Shown: positions 31,568 to 40,351 of the stretch, one piece after another
Layout of the letters: the number at the start of each line of letters is the position of its first letter
Position numbering within the stretch: position 1 is the stretch's first letter
DNA from: Cyclobacteriaceae bacterium
GTDB lineage: Bacteria > Bacteroidota > Bacteroidia > Cytophagales > Cyclobacteriaceae
Assembly (NCBI GenBank): GCA_016787665.1
Contig: JAEUUC010000004.1
Location: 62,001-126,000, forward strand
Reading direction: 5' to 3'
Length of the DNA: 64,000 bases
The notes under the pieces: generated by a model
Databases searched by the model: none
What the model was told of the DNA's origin: nothing
Seen by the model: only the letters and a program-made list of their open reading frames with translations
Program-made: the position numbers and the translations under genes

Positions 31568-32008
31568 ATGAAGCATATCTGGATACTCGTTGTAGCACTG
31601 GGGCTTGCCCTGGCCGCTTGCCAATCAAAAGAACAAAAGGCTGAAGAAGCGGCCGAGGAACAAATAGAATGGGCGGAAATGGATGCTTATCACATGCTGA
31701 TGGCCGAAGCTTTCCATCCGTACAAAGACTCGTCAAACCTGGCTCCGGCAAAGACCGGTGCCGTTGAGCTGGCCGCTGAAGCTGTGAAATGGGCAAGTGC
31801 CCCGCTGCCCGCAAAAGTAGATAACGAGCAAATGCGGGCCATGCTTGAGCGTTTAAAGCTTAATGCCGGTGCGCTGTCGGAAAAAGTTCAGATGAATGCC
31901 AGTGATGAAGAAATCGGGCAAGCACTGACCACGTTGCATGACGACTTTCACGCTATTATGGAAGCCTGGCATGGCGGTGGGCACGAACACGGTGAGCACA
32001 AGCATTAA
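31568..32008 (+). CDS. Small lipoprotein with His-rich C-terminus
   Basis: A 146-aa lipoprotein: MKHIWILVVALGLALAAC gives a lipobox Cys18. The mature part is helical (EQKAEEAAEEQIEWAEMDAY and later heptad-like stretches), and the end reads HGGGHEHGEHKH, a probable metal-binding tail. It resembles small Bacteroidota proteins annotated only as hypothetical or cytochrome-b562-like helical bundles. It has its own terminator downstream and a possible -7 box upstream. Confidence 0.75.
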   Translation: MKHIWILVVALGLALAACQSKEQKAEEAAEEQIEWAEMDAYHMLMAEAFHPYKDSSNLAPAKTGAVELAAEAVKWASAPLPAKVDNEQMRAMLERLKLNAGALSEKVQMNASDEEIGQALTTLHDDFHAIMEAWHGGGHEHGEHKH

Positions 32009-32029
32009 TCGGTAGTTGCGATCAAAACA

Positions 32030-32057
32030 AAAGGAGCAGCGGTAACGTTGCTCCTTT
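32030..32057 (+). terminator. Rho-independent terminator after the lipoprotein gene
   Basis: Arms AAAGGAGCA and TGCTCCTTT (nine bases, perfect) with a ten-base loop, 21 bases after the lipoprotein stop. The downstream T run is short and merges with the promoter-like TACTTTTA in front of the next gene. Confidence 0.7.
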
Positions 32058-32068
32058 ACTTTTATACA

Positions 32069-32971
32069 ATGCTAAAAGTCGCCTGGTCAGAAAACTACGT
32101 GCTGCCGTTGCCACCCCATCATCGTTTCCCGATGAGCAAGTACGAGGTATTGCCACAACAATTGTTGTATGAAGGAACGCTCACCGAGGCTAACTTTTTT
32201 AAGCCTGGCCGCATGTCGGAGTCCGAAATTTGCCGTACTCATGCATTTGACTACTGGAGGCGCCTGAAAGGGTTGCAGCTCACGCCACGTGAGGAGAGGC
32301 GCACGGGCTTTCCTCAATCGCCCGAACTCGTGGACCGCGAGGTGACCATCATGCAGGGCACGGTAGAGTGCGTGTACTTTGCGCTGCAGTTCGGGGTGGC
32401 CATGAACATTGCCGGGGGTACTCACCATGCATTCACCGACCGGGGAGAGGGCTTTTGCCTGTTGAATGATATTGCGTTGGCCGCCCGACATGCGCTGGAC
32501 AACCAGCTGGCGCAACAGGTATTGGTTGTTGATCTGGATGTCCACCAGGGTAACGGCACCGCTCAGATTTTTCAACACGACAAGAGGGTGTTCACGTTCA
32601 GCATGCATGGTGCCAACAACTATCCGCTGCAAAAGGAGACATCCGATCTGGACATTGGTTTGCCCGATGGCGTGGGTGACGATTTCTACCTGAGCACGCT
32701 GGACGTCAACCTGAACCATCTGTTGGAACGCGTACAACCTGACCTGATCTTTTTTCAGTCAGGAGTCGATATTTTGAACACCGACAAGCTGGGCAAATTG
32801 GCCGTGACACGCGAAGGCTGTAAACAGCGCGATAAGCTGGTGCTCTCAGCGGCTAAACGAAATCGAATTCCCTTGGTCGCCAGTATGGGCGGTGGCTACT
32901 CGCCCGATTTCCGCGACATCATCGAAGCCCATGCCAATACCTATCGACTAGCGCAGGAATTGTTTTTCTGA
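32069..32971 (+). CDS. Histone deacetylase family / acetoin-utilisation deacetylase-like protein
   Basis: A 300-aa zinc-dependent deacetylase-fold enzyme. The paired His of the charge relay are in GGTHHAFTDRGEGFCLLND. Zinc ligands Asp and His are in VVDLDVHQGNGT, and a further Asp is likely in QSGVDIL. GGGYS near the end provides the backbone/Tyr region. Bacterial members act on acetylated lysines or polyamines; the substrate here is unknown. ATG 32069 (MLKVAWSENYVLPL) is preferred over 32048, which lies within the terminator hairpin. Confidence 0.88.
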   Translation: MLKVAWSENYVLPLPPHHRFPMSKYEVLPQQLLYEGTLTEANFFKPGRMSESEICRTHAFDYWRRLKGLQLTPREERRTGFPQSPELVDREVTIMQGTVECVYFALQFGVAMNIAGGTHHAFTDRGEGFCLLNDIALAARHALDNQLAQQVLVVDLDVHQGNGTAQIFQHDKRVFTFSMHGANNYPLQKETSDLDIGLPDGVGDDFYLSTLDVNLNHLLERVQPDLIFFQSGVDILNTDKLGKLAVTREGCKQRDKLVLSAAKRNRIPLVASMGGGYSPDFRDIIEAHANTYRLAQELFF

Positions 32972-32975
32972 TTTT

Positions 32976-33866
32976 TCATTTGGTTACAAGACGGCCCGGC
33001 ACATTCCCGAACGGAACCGTCAACCCCAGGATGGGAATGGCGACAACCTCGCCACCCGTTTGCGTAGGTACCACCAGTGCGAAGTCGATACCCACACGCT
33101 TTACAATACGTCTTCCGCCAAACGAAAGCAGAACCAGATTTTCGTCACCGGATGAGATCAGATAATTCTCGGTGAGAAAATACCCGCGCTCTCCTGTGCG
33201 TATCATTCCACTAAAGCTGATCAACGGGGTGTCTGCCCATTCCCCGGCTGCGTAGCCATAACCCAGTCCTACACTGAAGTTCTTGTCGCGAGATCCGAAT
33301 GTGCTGATGCCATAGGCTATGCCAAAACCAGACTCGGGTTCGCCCAATACTGTACCCAGAAGCGCGCCTGCGCCTATGTTAAATTTATTCTCCACCACGG
33401 GGACGGAAAACTTGGGAGTAATCCAGGCGGGTGTGGAGGCACCTGCAAAAAGAAAAAGCGGGATGATGCCCGCTCCAATGGTAAAGTTGTCGGTTACGCC
33501 ATAACTCGCCTGGTTAAAGAATATCCAGACGTTTTGGTAATAGGCTTCACCTTTCTTTAGGCCATAGCCATTGGGCTGCCAGAGATAACGCGTGGATTGG
33601 GGGTTGTCGAAAAAAAAGCGGCCGTCCTGAATGCGGTCGGGTCGCACGGCAATCATCGACTTGATATCAATCTTCTGAATAGTAATCGTGCCCAGTTGCT
33701 GGGTATTGAGCACGATCATGCGCTGATCCTGTGAAACGATCCTCCCGATGTATTCATTGCCATCGCGTGTTTCGATACGATAGAGAGTTGAGTCTGGCTC
33801 GGTTTGGGCATTCGCGGGCAGCGCCAAACCGGCCCACAAGAAAACAAGGGGTATCCATCGCAACAT
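32976..33866 (-). CDS. Exported beta-rich protein, unknown function
   Basis: A 296-aa protein with a signal peptide (MLRWIPLVFLWAGLALPANA). An N-terminal small beta domain (YRIETRDGNEYIGRIVSQD...) resembles an SH3/LSm-like or 'DUF-type' sensor strand pair seen before Bacteroidota outer membrane beta-barrels. From about residue 100 there are alternating hydrophobic/polar strands with many Gly and aromatic residues, consistent with a small outer-membrane barrel. I do not recognise the family. It is convergent with the HDAC-family gene, five bases apart. Confidence 0.65.
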   Translation of the reverse strand: MLRWIPLVFLWAGLALPANAQTEPDSTLYRIETRDGNEYIGRIVSQDQRMIVLNTQQLGTITIQKIDIKSMIAVRPDRIQDGRFFFDNPQSTRYLWQPNGYGLKKGEAYYQNVWIFFNQASYGVTDNFTIGAGIIPLFLFAGASTPAWITPKFSVPVVENKFNIGAGALLGTVLGEPESGFGIAYGISTFGSRDKNFSVGLGYGYAAGEWADTPLISFSGMIRTGERGYFLTENYLISSGDENLVLLSFGGRRIVKRVGIDFALVVPTQTGGEVVAIPILGLTVPFGNVPGRLVTK

Positions 33867-33904
33867 AAGCTATTGACTACAATCACGAAAATAACGGTTT
33901 GTGG

Positions 33905-33923
33905 GCTTTGAGTCAATCAAAGC
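33905..33923. repeat. Short inverted repeat GCTTTGA-N5-TCAAAGC
   Basis: Perfect seven-base arms in the 149-base gap between the sulfatase stop and the exported protein start. No T run follows on either strand. It may be an operator or a weak hairpin; the rest of the gap shows nothing I can name. Confidence 0.35.
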
Positions 33924-34015
33924 TGACTGTCCGTTTACCTGCATTAATCGAACCGATCAATGATTCCCCAAGCGCAGATTGCGGGCTGCCTGCCCAAAAC
34001 AATAGTGCCTTAATC

Positions 34016-35539
34016 TTACTCGCCCATGCGGAGGGTACCACTTTTTTGGCGTGGCGGAAACTGCTGAAGGGTGAGGAAATGTTGTTGGAGCACGTCCTGA
34101 ATCTGCCCGCCCCAGGCCACGCCTAATTTCATGGCTACTTCGCGCGACTTCCACTGATCATGGCGCTCGAAGGGATCGGTTCGGAGGTTGAAAATCAAGG
34201 CGCTGGGTTTATTGTAATCAAAGAAACCCTCACGCTGCTGCATGTGTGATTTCCAAGGCCCGATACGGACGGCCGTGAGGTCATTCTCGTTGTAATAGAT
34301 TTCAAACGTGCGACTGGATGACGCATTTCCCGTCCAGTGGGCGAGGTTGTTCACACCATCGATGTAAACCTGATGCGACTGCTTCAGCTTTTCGTGAACA
34401 TTGTCAAGACCGGCCGCTGCCGCCAATGTTGTAAACAAATCAGTATGGTCCTGAATACCATTTGAAACCGATCCAGCCTTGATCTTGGCGGGCCAGCGAA
34501 CCAACATTGGCACGCGAACGCCTCCTTCCCAGGTCGTTGCCTTTTCGCCACGGAATGGGGTAGTGCCACCATCGGGGAACCAATCGACCATAGCTCCGTT
34601 GTCGGTCGTAAACACCACAATGGTATTCTGGGCAATGCCCAGGTCATCCAACTTCTTCAATAATTCGCCTATCATCATATCCAGCTCCATCATGCCACTT
34701 CCGTACACGTCAAATTCCGAAGAGAAAGGCGTAGCCAGGTTCCTGCGCTCCGAGCGAAGATGGGTATAGATGTGCATTCGGGTGGGATTGTGCCAGATGA
34801 AAAACGGTTCACCGGCCCTTACGGCCCGCTCCATAAAATTGATCGTGCGCGCGTTGAACTCGTCATCCACGGTTTCCATTCGCTTGGGGTCAAGCGGCCC
34901 CGTGTCTTTAATGGTCTGTTTACCCACTCGGCCAAATCGTCCGTCTACTGCAGGGTCGTCTACATTGGTGGCTTTGCAATCCAGCACACCACGCGGCCGG
35001 TAGCGCGCATTGAATCCCTCGTCCTTAGGCCAGGCAGCGAGAAAGGGTTCCTCTTCCGTGTTTAAATGGTAGAGGTTTCCATAAAATTCGTCAAAGCCAT
35101 GTACAGTGGGCAAATGTTCGTTTCGGTCGCCCAAGTGGTTTTTTCCAAATTGCCCGGTGCGGTATCCGGCAGTCTTTAGTACTTCGGCCAGTGTTGGATC
35201 CTTCGGGCTCAAGCCAACAGGAGATCCCGGTAACCCCACGGTAGTCAACCCTGTGCGAATCGGCAACTGGCCAGTGATCATCATGGCGCGCCCCGGGGTG
35301 CAGGTAGGCGCAGCGTAATGGTCGGTGAATAGCATTCCTTCTTTGGCGATTCGATCGAGATTGGGTGTTGGCACCATCATGCCATGGCTGTAGGCGCCAA
35401 CATTCCAGTAGCCGACATCATCTGTGCAGATCAGGAGGATATTCGGTTTTGTCGGTTTTGCGGGGGCCGCGGCTCGTTTTTGACTTTGGGCGGTGGTTAA
35501 CGCAAGAAATAGAAAGACGAGGGTTGTAGTAAAGCGCAT
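34016..35539 (-). CDS. Arylsulfatase (S1 family, formylglycine-dependent)
   Basis: A 507-aa exported sulfatase. A signal peptide is present (MRFTTTLVFLFLALTTAQ). NILLICTDDVGYWN gives the calcium-binding Asp pair, and TCTPGRAMMITGQ contains the C-x-P-x-R motif whose Cys is converted to formylglycine. GKNHLGD, the HNPTRMHIYTH segment and FTTDNGAMVDWFPDGG supply the other active-site residues. The substrate may be an environmental sulfated polysaccharide or ester; no glycoside hydrolase or SusCD pair is nearby to specify it. The maturation enzyme is not in the window. Confidence 0.92.
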   Translation of the reverse strand: MRFTTTLVFLFLALTTAQSQKRAAAPAKPTKPNILLICTDDVGYWNVGAYSHGMMVPTPNLDRIAKEGMLFTDHYAAPTCTPGRAMMITGQLPIRTGLTTVGLPGSPVGLSPKDPTLAEVLKTAGYRTGQFGKNHLGDRNEHLPTVHGFDEFYGNLYHLNTEEEPFLAAWPKDEGFNARYRPRGVLDCKATNVDDPAVDGRFGRVGKQTIKDTGPLDPKRMETVDDEFNARTINFMERAVRAGEPFFIWHNPTRMHIYTHLRSERRNLATPFSSEFDVYGSGMMELDMMIGELLKKLDDLGIAQNTIVVFTTDNGAMVDWFPDGGTTPFRGEKATTWEGGVRVPMLVRWPAKIKAGSVSNGIQDHTDLFTTLAAAAGLDNVHEKLKQSHQVYIDGVNNLAHWTGNASSSRTFEIYYNENDLTAVRIGPWKSHMQQREGFFDYNKPSALIFNLRTDPFERHDQWKSREVAMKLGVAWGGQIQDVLQQHFLTLQQFPPRQKSGTLRMGE

Positions 35540-35667
35540 GGAGACTGAATTAAGAGCTTAGGTAAATAACAACAAAATCCAGGATATGTTGCTAAACCTG
35601 GCAACGGGGTCGGGAGGCTGGTTTTTTTCCCCCATGCGATTACCTATATTTCATTTCCATTTCGTGT

Positions 35668-37182
35668 ATGTCGAGTAAAACCCAAAAACTTTGGCCGGTC
35701 ATCACAGCATCATCGGTGGGCACACTCATCGAGTGGTATGACTTCTACATTTTCGGTAGCCTGGCCGCCATTCTTTCGCAGCAATTTTTTCCCCAGGCCA
35801 ATCCAACGGCAGCGTTCCTTTCTACGCTCGCTACGTTCGCTGCCGGTTTTATTGTCCGTCCTTTTGGTGCGCTGGTTTTTGGCCGGCTTGGTGATTTAGT
35901 GGGACGAAAGTATACGTTTCTGATAACACTGGGACTGATGGGCGGCTCAACGTTTGCTATTGGCCTGGTTCCTGACTACAATACGATTGGTTTGTTTGCG
36001 CCTCTATTGGTGCTGATTCTTCGGTTGGTGCAGGGATTGGCCTTGGGCGGAGAGTATGGAGGTGCGGCTACCTATGTGGCGGAGCATGCGCCCAAACATA
36101 AGCGCGGTTACTATACCAGTTTCATTCAAACAACCGCTACGTTAGGTCTTTTTGTTTCCATTGGCGTGATCTTACTCGTGCGCCAGACCATGGGTGTGGA
36201 GCAGTTTGAAGCCTGGGGTTGGCGCATTCCATTTTTGTTGTCGGCATTTTTGGTAGCCATTTCGATTTACATCCGGCTGCGAATGCAGGAGTCGCCCTTG
36301 TTTCACAAAATCAAAAGTGAAGGCAAACTGGCGAAGAATCCCATTCGGGAAAGTTTCACCAAAAAAGAGAATCTACGTCTGGTCTTGATTGCCCTGTTTG
36401 GTGCAGCAGCCGGCCAGGGCGTGGTTTGGTATACGGGGCAATTTTACGCCCTCACCTTCATTCAGAAGACACTGTCGATCGAATTCGTCCAGTCCTACTA
36501 CATCATTGGCACCGCACTGGTGATCGGCACGCCATTGTTCATTTTCTTCGGCTGGTGGTCAGACAAAGTCGGGCGAAAGTACATCATGCTGGCCGGCATG
36601 TTACTGGCGGTGCTCAGTTATCGACCAATCTATCGAACCATGTACGATCTGGCCGATGTAACGCAAAAACAGGAAATCCCGGGGGAGAAAACGCTGTCGC
36701 GAACCACATCGATATTGGCGGAAGGTGATACATTGGTTACGCTCAAGACCTCCCGTGCTTTTCAGGATGGAACGCTGCTGGTCACCACCGAGCAGATGCA
36801 AGGGCGCGAACGGAAAGGGGAACTGAAACGCGAGGTGTTGCTCAGCGGAGATCGGTTTTATTATATGATCCTACTCGTGTTGGTACAGGTGGTTTGGGTT
36901 ACGATGGTTTACGGTCCGATTGCAGCTTTTCTGGTCGAGATTTTTCCGACCCGAATACGGTACACGTCCATGTCGCTGCCGTACCACATCGGCAACGGTA
37001 TCTTTGGTGGGCTCACACCGTTCATCGCAGCCTCGCTCTATGAGTTGAGTAAGTCGACTGAACATCCGGCTGGTAACTACCTGGCTGGCCTTTGGTACCC
37101 GATTGGCGTGGCGGCCGTTACGTTGCTGATCGGTTTTATCTTTCTGCCAAATCGTTCACATCACCACCATCACGAAGAGTAA
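35668..37182 (+). CDS. MHS-family major facilitator transporter
   Basis: A 504-aa, 12-helix proton symporter of the metabolite:H+ symporter group. GTLIEWYDFYIFG opens helix 1, FIVRPFGALVFGRLGDLVGRK marks the loop between helices 2 and 3, and QGLALGGEYGGAATYVAEHAP is the helix 4/5 signature. Between helices 9 and 10 a soluble insert of about 70 residues (YRTMYDLADVTQKQ... to ...LLSGDRFY) is present, longer than in classic members. The C-terminus ends in NRSHHHHHEE. Substrate is probably a carboxylate or betaine. The stop overlaps the next gene's ATG (TAATG). Confidence 0.9.
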   Translation: MSSKTQKLWPVITASSVGTLIEWYDFYIFGSLAAILSQQFFPQANPTAAFLSTLATFAAGFIVRPFGALVFGRLGDLVGRKYTFLITLGLMGGSTFAIGLVPDYNTIGLFAPLLVLILRLVQGLALGGEYGGAATYVAEHAPKHKRGYYTSFIQTTATLGLFVSIGVILLVRQTMGVEQFEAWGWRIPFLLSAFLVAISIYIRLRMQESPLFHKIKSEGKLAKNPIRESFTKKENLRLVLIALFGAAAGQGVVWYTGQFYALTFIQKTLSIEFVQSYYIIGTALVIGTPLFIFFGWWSDKVGRKYIMLAGMLLAVLSYRPIYRTMYDLADVTQKQEIPGEKTLSRTTSILAEGDTLVTLKTSRAFQDGTLLVTTEQMQGRERKGELKREVLLSGDRFYYMILLVLVQVVWVTMVYGPIAAFLVEIFPTRIRYTSMSLPYHIGNGIFGGLTPFIAASLYELSKSTEHPAGNYLAGLWYPIGVAAVTLLIGFIFLPNRSHHHHHEE

Positions 37183-37910
37183 TGCCTTTTACGGCCTCTC
37201 ATCCGGCTATCATTATTCCGCTGATGCGCTGGCGTTATTTGTCGGCCACCGGTCTGGTGATTGGCAGCCTGAGCCCCGACTTCGAATACTTCCTGAAAAT
37301 GAGCGTCTCGAGTAAGTACAGCCACACGTTTTGGGGACTCATCTATTTTGATGTGCCCATTACCGTTGCGCTGGCATTTATTTTTCATCTGTTGGTGAAG
37401 CGACCTCTTTTGGAGAATGTGCCCGGCTTCGTAGCTGATCGACTACAACCTCTTTATGAATTGAATTTTGTCCCTTACTTCCGAGATAATCCGGTTAGTT
37501 TTTTGGTGTCGGCCTGGGTGGGGGCAGCATCTCATGTATTGTGGGATAGTTTCACGCACGCCCACGGGTTCATGGTTCAGCAATTCCCTGCCTTACTTCA
37601 TATGATTGTTCCCTTCGATGGCGCGCGGTATCCGCTTTACTATGCGCTGCAGCATGTATCTACCGTTGTTGGCCTGGCTTTGATCGCGGTTTTTTTTTGG
37701 CGTTTTCCGAAGACCCGTTATGCACGCGCGTCAGGCCATTGGACGTTTTGGCCGCTCGTAGCATTTTCAGTGATCCTGGTGTTGGTGCTGCGTTTTCAAA
37801 ACGGATGGAACGAACAGATTGGCAATCGTGTGGTATCATTCATCTCGGCCGGTTGTGTAGGGTTGACCCTTGCGGGAATCTGGCATCGAAAATCGTCTGC
37901 GCATGGCTAA
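37182..37910 (+). CDS. DUF4184 family membrane protein
   Basis: A 242-aa protein beginning MPFTASHPAIIIPLMRWRYLSATGLVIGSLSPDFEYF. This matches the DUF4184 pattern (FTxSHPAA...L...ALxxGSxxPDxxYF) and is possibly a metal-dependent membrane hydrolase by analogy with YdjM/LexA-regulated membrane hydrolases (SHxxWDSFTH is present). About six membrane helices are predicted. Its ATG overlaps the MFS transporter stop (TAATG), and its end overlaps ligD by eight bases, so it sits in an operon leading into the DNA-repair gene. Confidence 0.8.
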   Translation: MPFTASHPAIIIPLMRWRYLSATGLVIGSLSPDFEYFLKMSVSSKYSHTFWGLIYFDVPITVALAFIFHLLVKRPLLENVPGFVADRLQPLYELNFVPYFRDNPVSFLVSAWVGAASHVLWDSFTHAHGFMVQQFPALLHMIVPFDGARYPLYYALQHVSTVVGLALIAVFFWRFPKTRYARASGHWTFWPLVAFSVILVLVLRFQNGWNEQIGNRVVSFISAGCVGLTLAGIWHRKSSAHG

Positions 37911-40221
37911 GCAAAAGCATTGGGTGCAGGTGGACAAACGCAAGCTGGAGATCTCCAATCTGGACAAAGTACTGTTTCCGGAAGACGGCATCGTAAAAGC
38001 CCAGGTCATTGAATACTATCTCTCCATTGCGCCCACATTGCTGCAGCATGTAAAAAACCGGGCACTCACGCTCATCCGCTACCCCGATGGCATTCACGGT
38101 GAGATGTTTTACCAAAAGAACCGGCCCGAGTGGGCCCCAAACTGGGTTGAGTTTGCCGAACTGGGTTCAGAAGAAAAGAAGGACTACATCGTGGCCACTG
38201 AGCCAGCCTTGCTGGTATGGCTGGCGAACCTCGCTGCGCTGGAGTTACATCAGATTCATTCCCGAAAACCGCACTTTGACAAGCCGGACTACATGGTGTT
38301 CGATCTTGATCCACCGGAAGGCTATTCCTTTAAAAAGATCGTTGACTTAGCCATCCGGCTCAAGACGCACGTGGAGGACTTTGGCTACACACCCTTTGTT
38401 AAAACAACGGGCGGCAAAGGCGTGCACATTTGTTGCCCGTTGATTCCGCATCACCATTTTCATGACGTGTTTGAGGCTGCCCAGGCCATTGCACAACCCT
38501 TTGTTGATGTGAACGGGAAGGAAACCACACTCCATATCAAAAAGGATGCGCGTAAAGGAAGAGTGTTGATTGACATTTACCGCATTCGGGCGGGACAGAG
38601 CATCGTATCGCCCTACAGCCTTCGGGGGCGGGTGGGGGCGCCCGTTAGCATGCCACTGACGTGGGAACAATTGAAGGCCACGCAGTCGCCAGGCGAGTAC
38701 ACAATTCACAACGCAATTGAGCTCGTTACCCGTCAGGGCGATGCCTGGGCCACGTTCGATGCCTTTGCGGTCGAGATTCACACGCATCGCAAGAAGGTTA
38801 GCGCCAAAAAACTACCGGAGTCGAAAAAGAGAAAAACACCCGAGCAGCTCAAGTCATATGAGCAGAAGCGTGACTTCTCCAAAACGCCTGAACCAGAGGC
38901 GCGGATTGTGGAAGCCGGAGGAAACAACTTTGTAGTCCACCGCCACCACGCTTCGCATCTGCATTATGACTTGCGCCTGGAGCAGGAGGGTGTACTGAAA
39001 TCGTGGGCCGTACCCAAGGGACTGCCACCGTTACCGGGCATCAAACGGTTGGCCGTACAAACAGAAGACCACCCGATGGAGTATCTTACCTTCGATGGTA
39101 AGATCCCGAAAGGACAGTATGGAGCGGGCGAAATGTGGATCTATGCGCTGGGTAAATACCAGATTACTAAAGAGAAGAAAGACGGTTTTTATTTCCGGCT
39201 TACAAGCAAGGAGGTAACGGGTGAATATCGCATCTACAAGATTCAGCGGGCCAAAGAATGGCTGCTGGAGCGGGTAGACCGGCCGCAGGTTGATTTCCTT
39301 ACTCAGCCTTTTGAACCCATGTTGGCCGAAGCCGTTGACCGGCCACCACAACGAGAAGAAGAATATCTGTACGAAGTTAAATGGGACGGCATTCGGGCAT
39401 TAATTGTGCTAAACGAGGGGCAGATTTCGATTCGCACGCGCAACAACCTCGACATTACGGCTCAGTTCCCGGAACTGACCCAAAGCGAAAAGTCGTTTCG
39501 CGCCACCTGTGGTGTGTTTGATGGCGAGATTGTTTGCCTTGATGCAGAAGGCAGGCCGTCATTCAAAAATATAATCAAGCGAATGAACGCCAAGGGTTCG
39601 GCCATCGCGACTACCCGCAGCAAGCATCCCGCAGTTTGCTACTTGTTTGATTGCCTTTACCTGGATGGGCGCCCGATTGTAAACGAGCCCTTGCTCCGGA
39701 GAAAGTCGTGGCTCGAAGATGCGTTGAAAGCCGACAATGGCTACCGCTTCAGCGAAACCGTTGACGATGGCCATGGCCTGTTTGAAGCTGCCCGTGCGCA
39801 TCGTTTGGAGGGTATCATGGCCAAACGAAAAGACAGTCGCTACTACGTGGGTAAACGAAGCGATGCCTGGCTGAAAGTGAAAGTGCGCGATACCCGGGAC
39901 TGTGCCATTATCGGTTACACCCCCGGCAAGGGCAATCGCCACTCGCTGTTTGGTGCCTTGCAACTGGCGGAGCACGTTGACGGGAAATGGTTGTACAGGG
40001 GCAAAGTGGGTACGGGCTTTGATGATCAAACCATGCAGACGATTTTTAAACGCATTCGCGCTTTGAATGAAACCCGGAAGCCGGCCATGGAAGGCGGCAA
40101 GGTGATGGATGAGAAGGTGACGGTGTGGGTGCAGCCGAAGCTAAACGCTGAAATCAGCTTCGCCATGATCACTGCGGATGGGATGTTCCGCGAACCGGTG
40201 TTTGTGAAGCTGGTGAAGTAA
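37903..40221 (+). CDS. ligD: NHEJ DNA ligase D (polymerase-phosphoesterase-ligase)
   Basis: A 772-aa multifunctional double-strand-break repair enzyme. Order of domains: AEP primase/polymerase (about 1-300; metal motif FDLDPP, KTTGGKGVH), 3'-phosphoesterase (about 330-440; RHHASHLHYDLRLE), then ATP-dependent ligase (about 465-770; YEVKWDGIRAL with the adenylated Lys, GVFDGEIV, GIMAKRKDS, WLKVK). This is the mycobacterial order, not the Pseudomonas order of phosphoesterase-ligase-polymerase. ATG 37903 (MAKQKHWVQVDKRK) is preferred. The partner Ku is at 45597-46445 on the same strand. Confidence 0.96.
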   Translation: MAKQKHWVQVDKRKLEISNLDKVLFPEDGIVKAQVIEYYLSIAPTLLQHVKNRALTLIRYPDGIHGEMFYQKNRPEWAPNWVEFAELGSEEKKDYIVATEPALLVWLANLAALELHQIHSRKPHFDKPDYMVFDLDPPEGYSFKKIVDLAIRLKTHVEDFGYTPFVKTTGGKGVHICCPLIPHHHFHDVFEAAQAIAQPFVDVNGKETTLHIKKDARKGRVLIDIYRIRAGQSIVSPYSLRGRVGAPVSMPLTWEQLKATQSPGEYTIHNAIELVTRQGDAWATFDAFAVEIHTHRKKVSAKKLPESKKRKTPEQLKSYEQKRDFSKTPEPEARIVEAGGNNFVVHRHHASHLHYDLRLEQEGVLKSWAVPKGLPPLPGIKRLAVQTEDHPMEYLTFDGKIPKGQYGAGEMWIYALGKYQITKEKKDGFYFRLTSKEVTGEYRIYKIQRAKEWLLERVDRPQVDFLTQPFEPMLAEAVDRPPQREEEYLYEVKWDGIRALIVLNEGQISIRTRNNLDITAQFPELTQSEKSFRATCGVFDGEIVCLDAEGRPSFKNIIKRMNAKGSAIATTRSKHPAVCYLFDCLYLDGRPIVNEPLLRRKSWLEDALKADNGYRFSETVDDGHGLFEAARAHRLEGIMAKRKDSRYYVGKRSDAWLKVKVRDTRDCAIIGYTPGKGNRHSLFGALQLAEHVDGKWLYRGKVGTGFDDQTMQTIFKRIRALNETRKPAMEGGKVMDEKVTVWVQPKLNAEISFAMITADGMFREPVFVKLVK

Positions 40222-40259
40222 TCTGGGATCATTTTATCCTCACCTCAATAAAAGGTTGT

Positions 40260-40306
40260 AGGCGTCAGACGGCTTATTTGCGGCATATAAGAGCCGTCAG
40301 ACGCCT
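40260..40306 (+). terminator. Long hairpin terminator after ligD
   Basis: Perfect 15-base arms (AGGCGTCAGACGGCT and AGCCGTCAGACGCCT) around a 17-base loop, followed by TTGTTTG. It lies 38 bases after the ligD stop and directly before the higBA promoter. The stem is unusually long for a simple terminator, so a repetitive extragenic element is an alternative. Confidence 0.75.
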
Positions 40307-40313
40307 TTGTTTG

Positions 40314-40336
40314 ATTGTTGGCATTTTGCCAACAAT
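40314..40336. promoter_or_regulatory. Putative HigBA operator
   Basis: ATTGTTGGCA-TTT-TGCCAACAAT is a perfect inverted repeat with ten-base arms. It covers the TTG of the -33 position (40318-40320) and most of the 19-base spacer to the -7 box, the classic placement for autorepression by the antitoxin. Confidence 0.8.
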
Positions 40337-40339
40337 GCT

Positions 40340-40347
40340 TATCTTTG
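40340..40347 (+). promoter_or_regulatory. higBA promoter -7 box
   Basis: TATCTTTG matches TAnnTTTG. A TTG lies exactly 19 bases upstream (40318-40320), as in the Bacteroidota TTTG-N19-TAnnTTTG consensus. The higB GTG starts four bases downstream, so the mRNA is probably leaderless. Confidence 0.7.
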
Positions 40348-40351
40348 GGTT

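Noticed and set aside
32087..32737. A 216-codon open frame on the minus strand
   Set aside because: It is antisense to the HDAC-family gene and has no recognisable domain.
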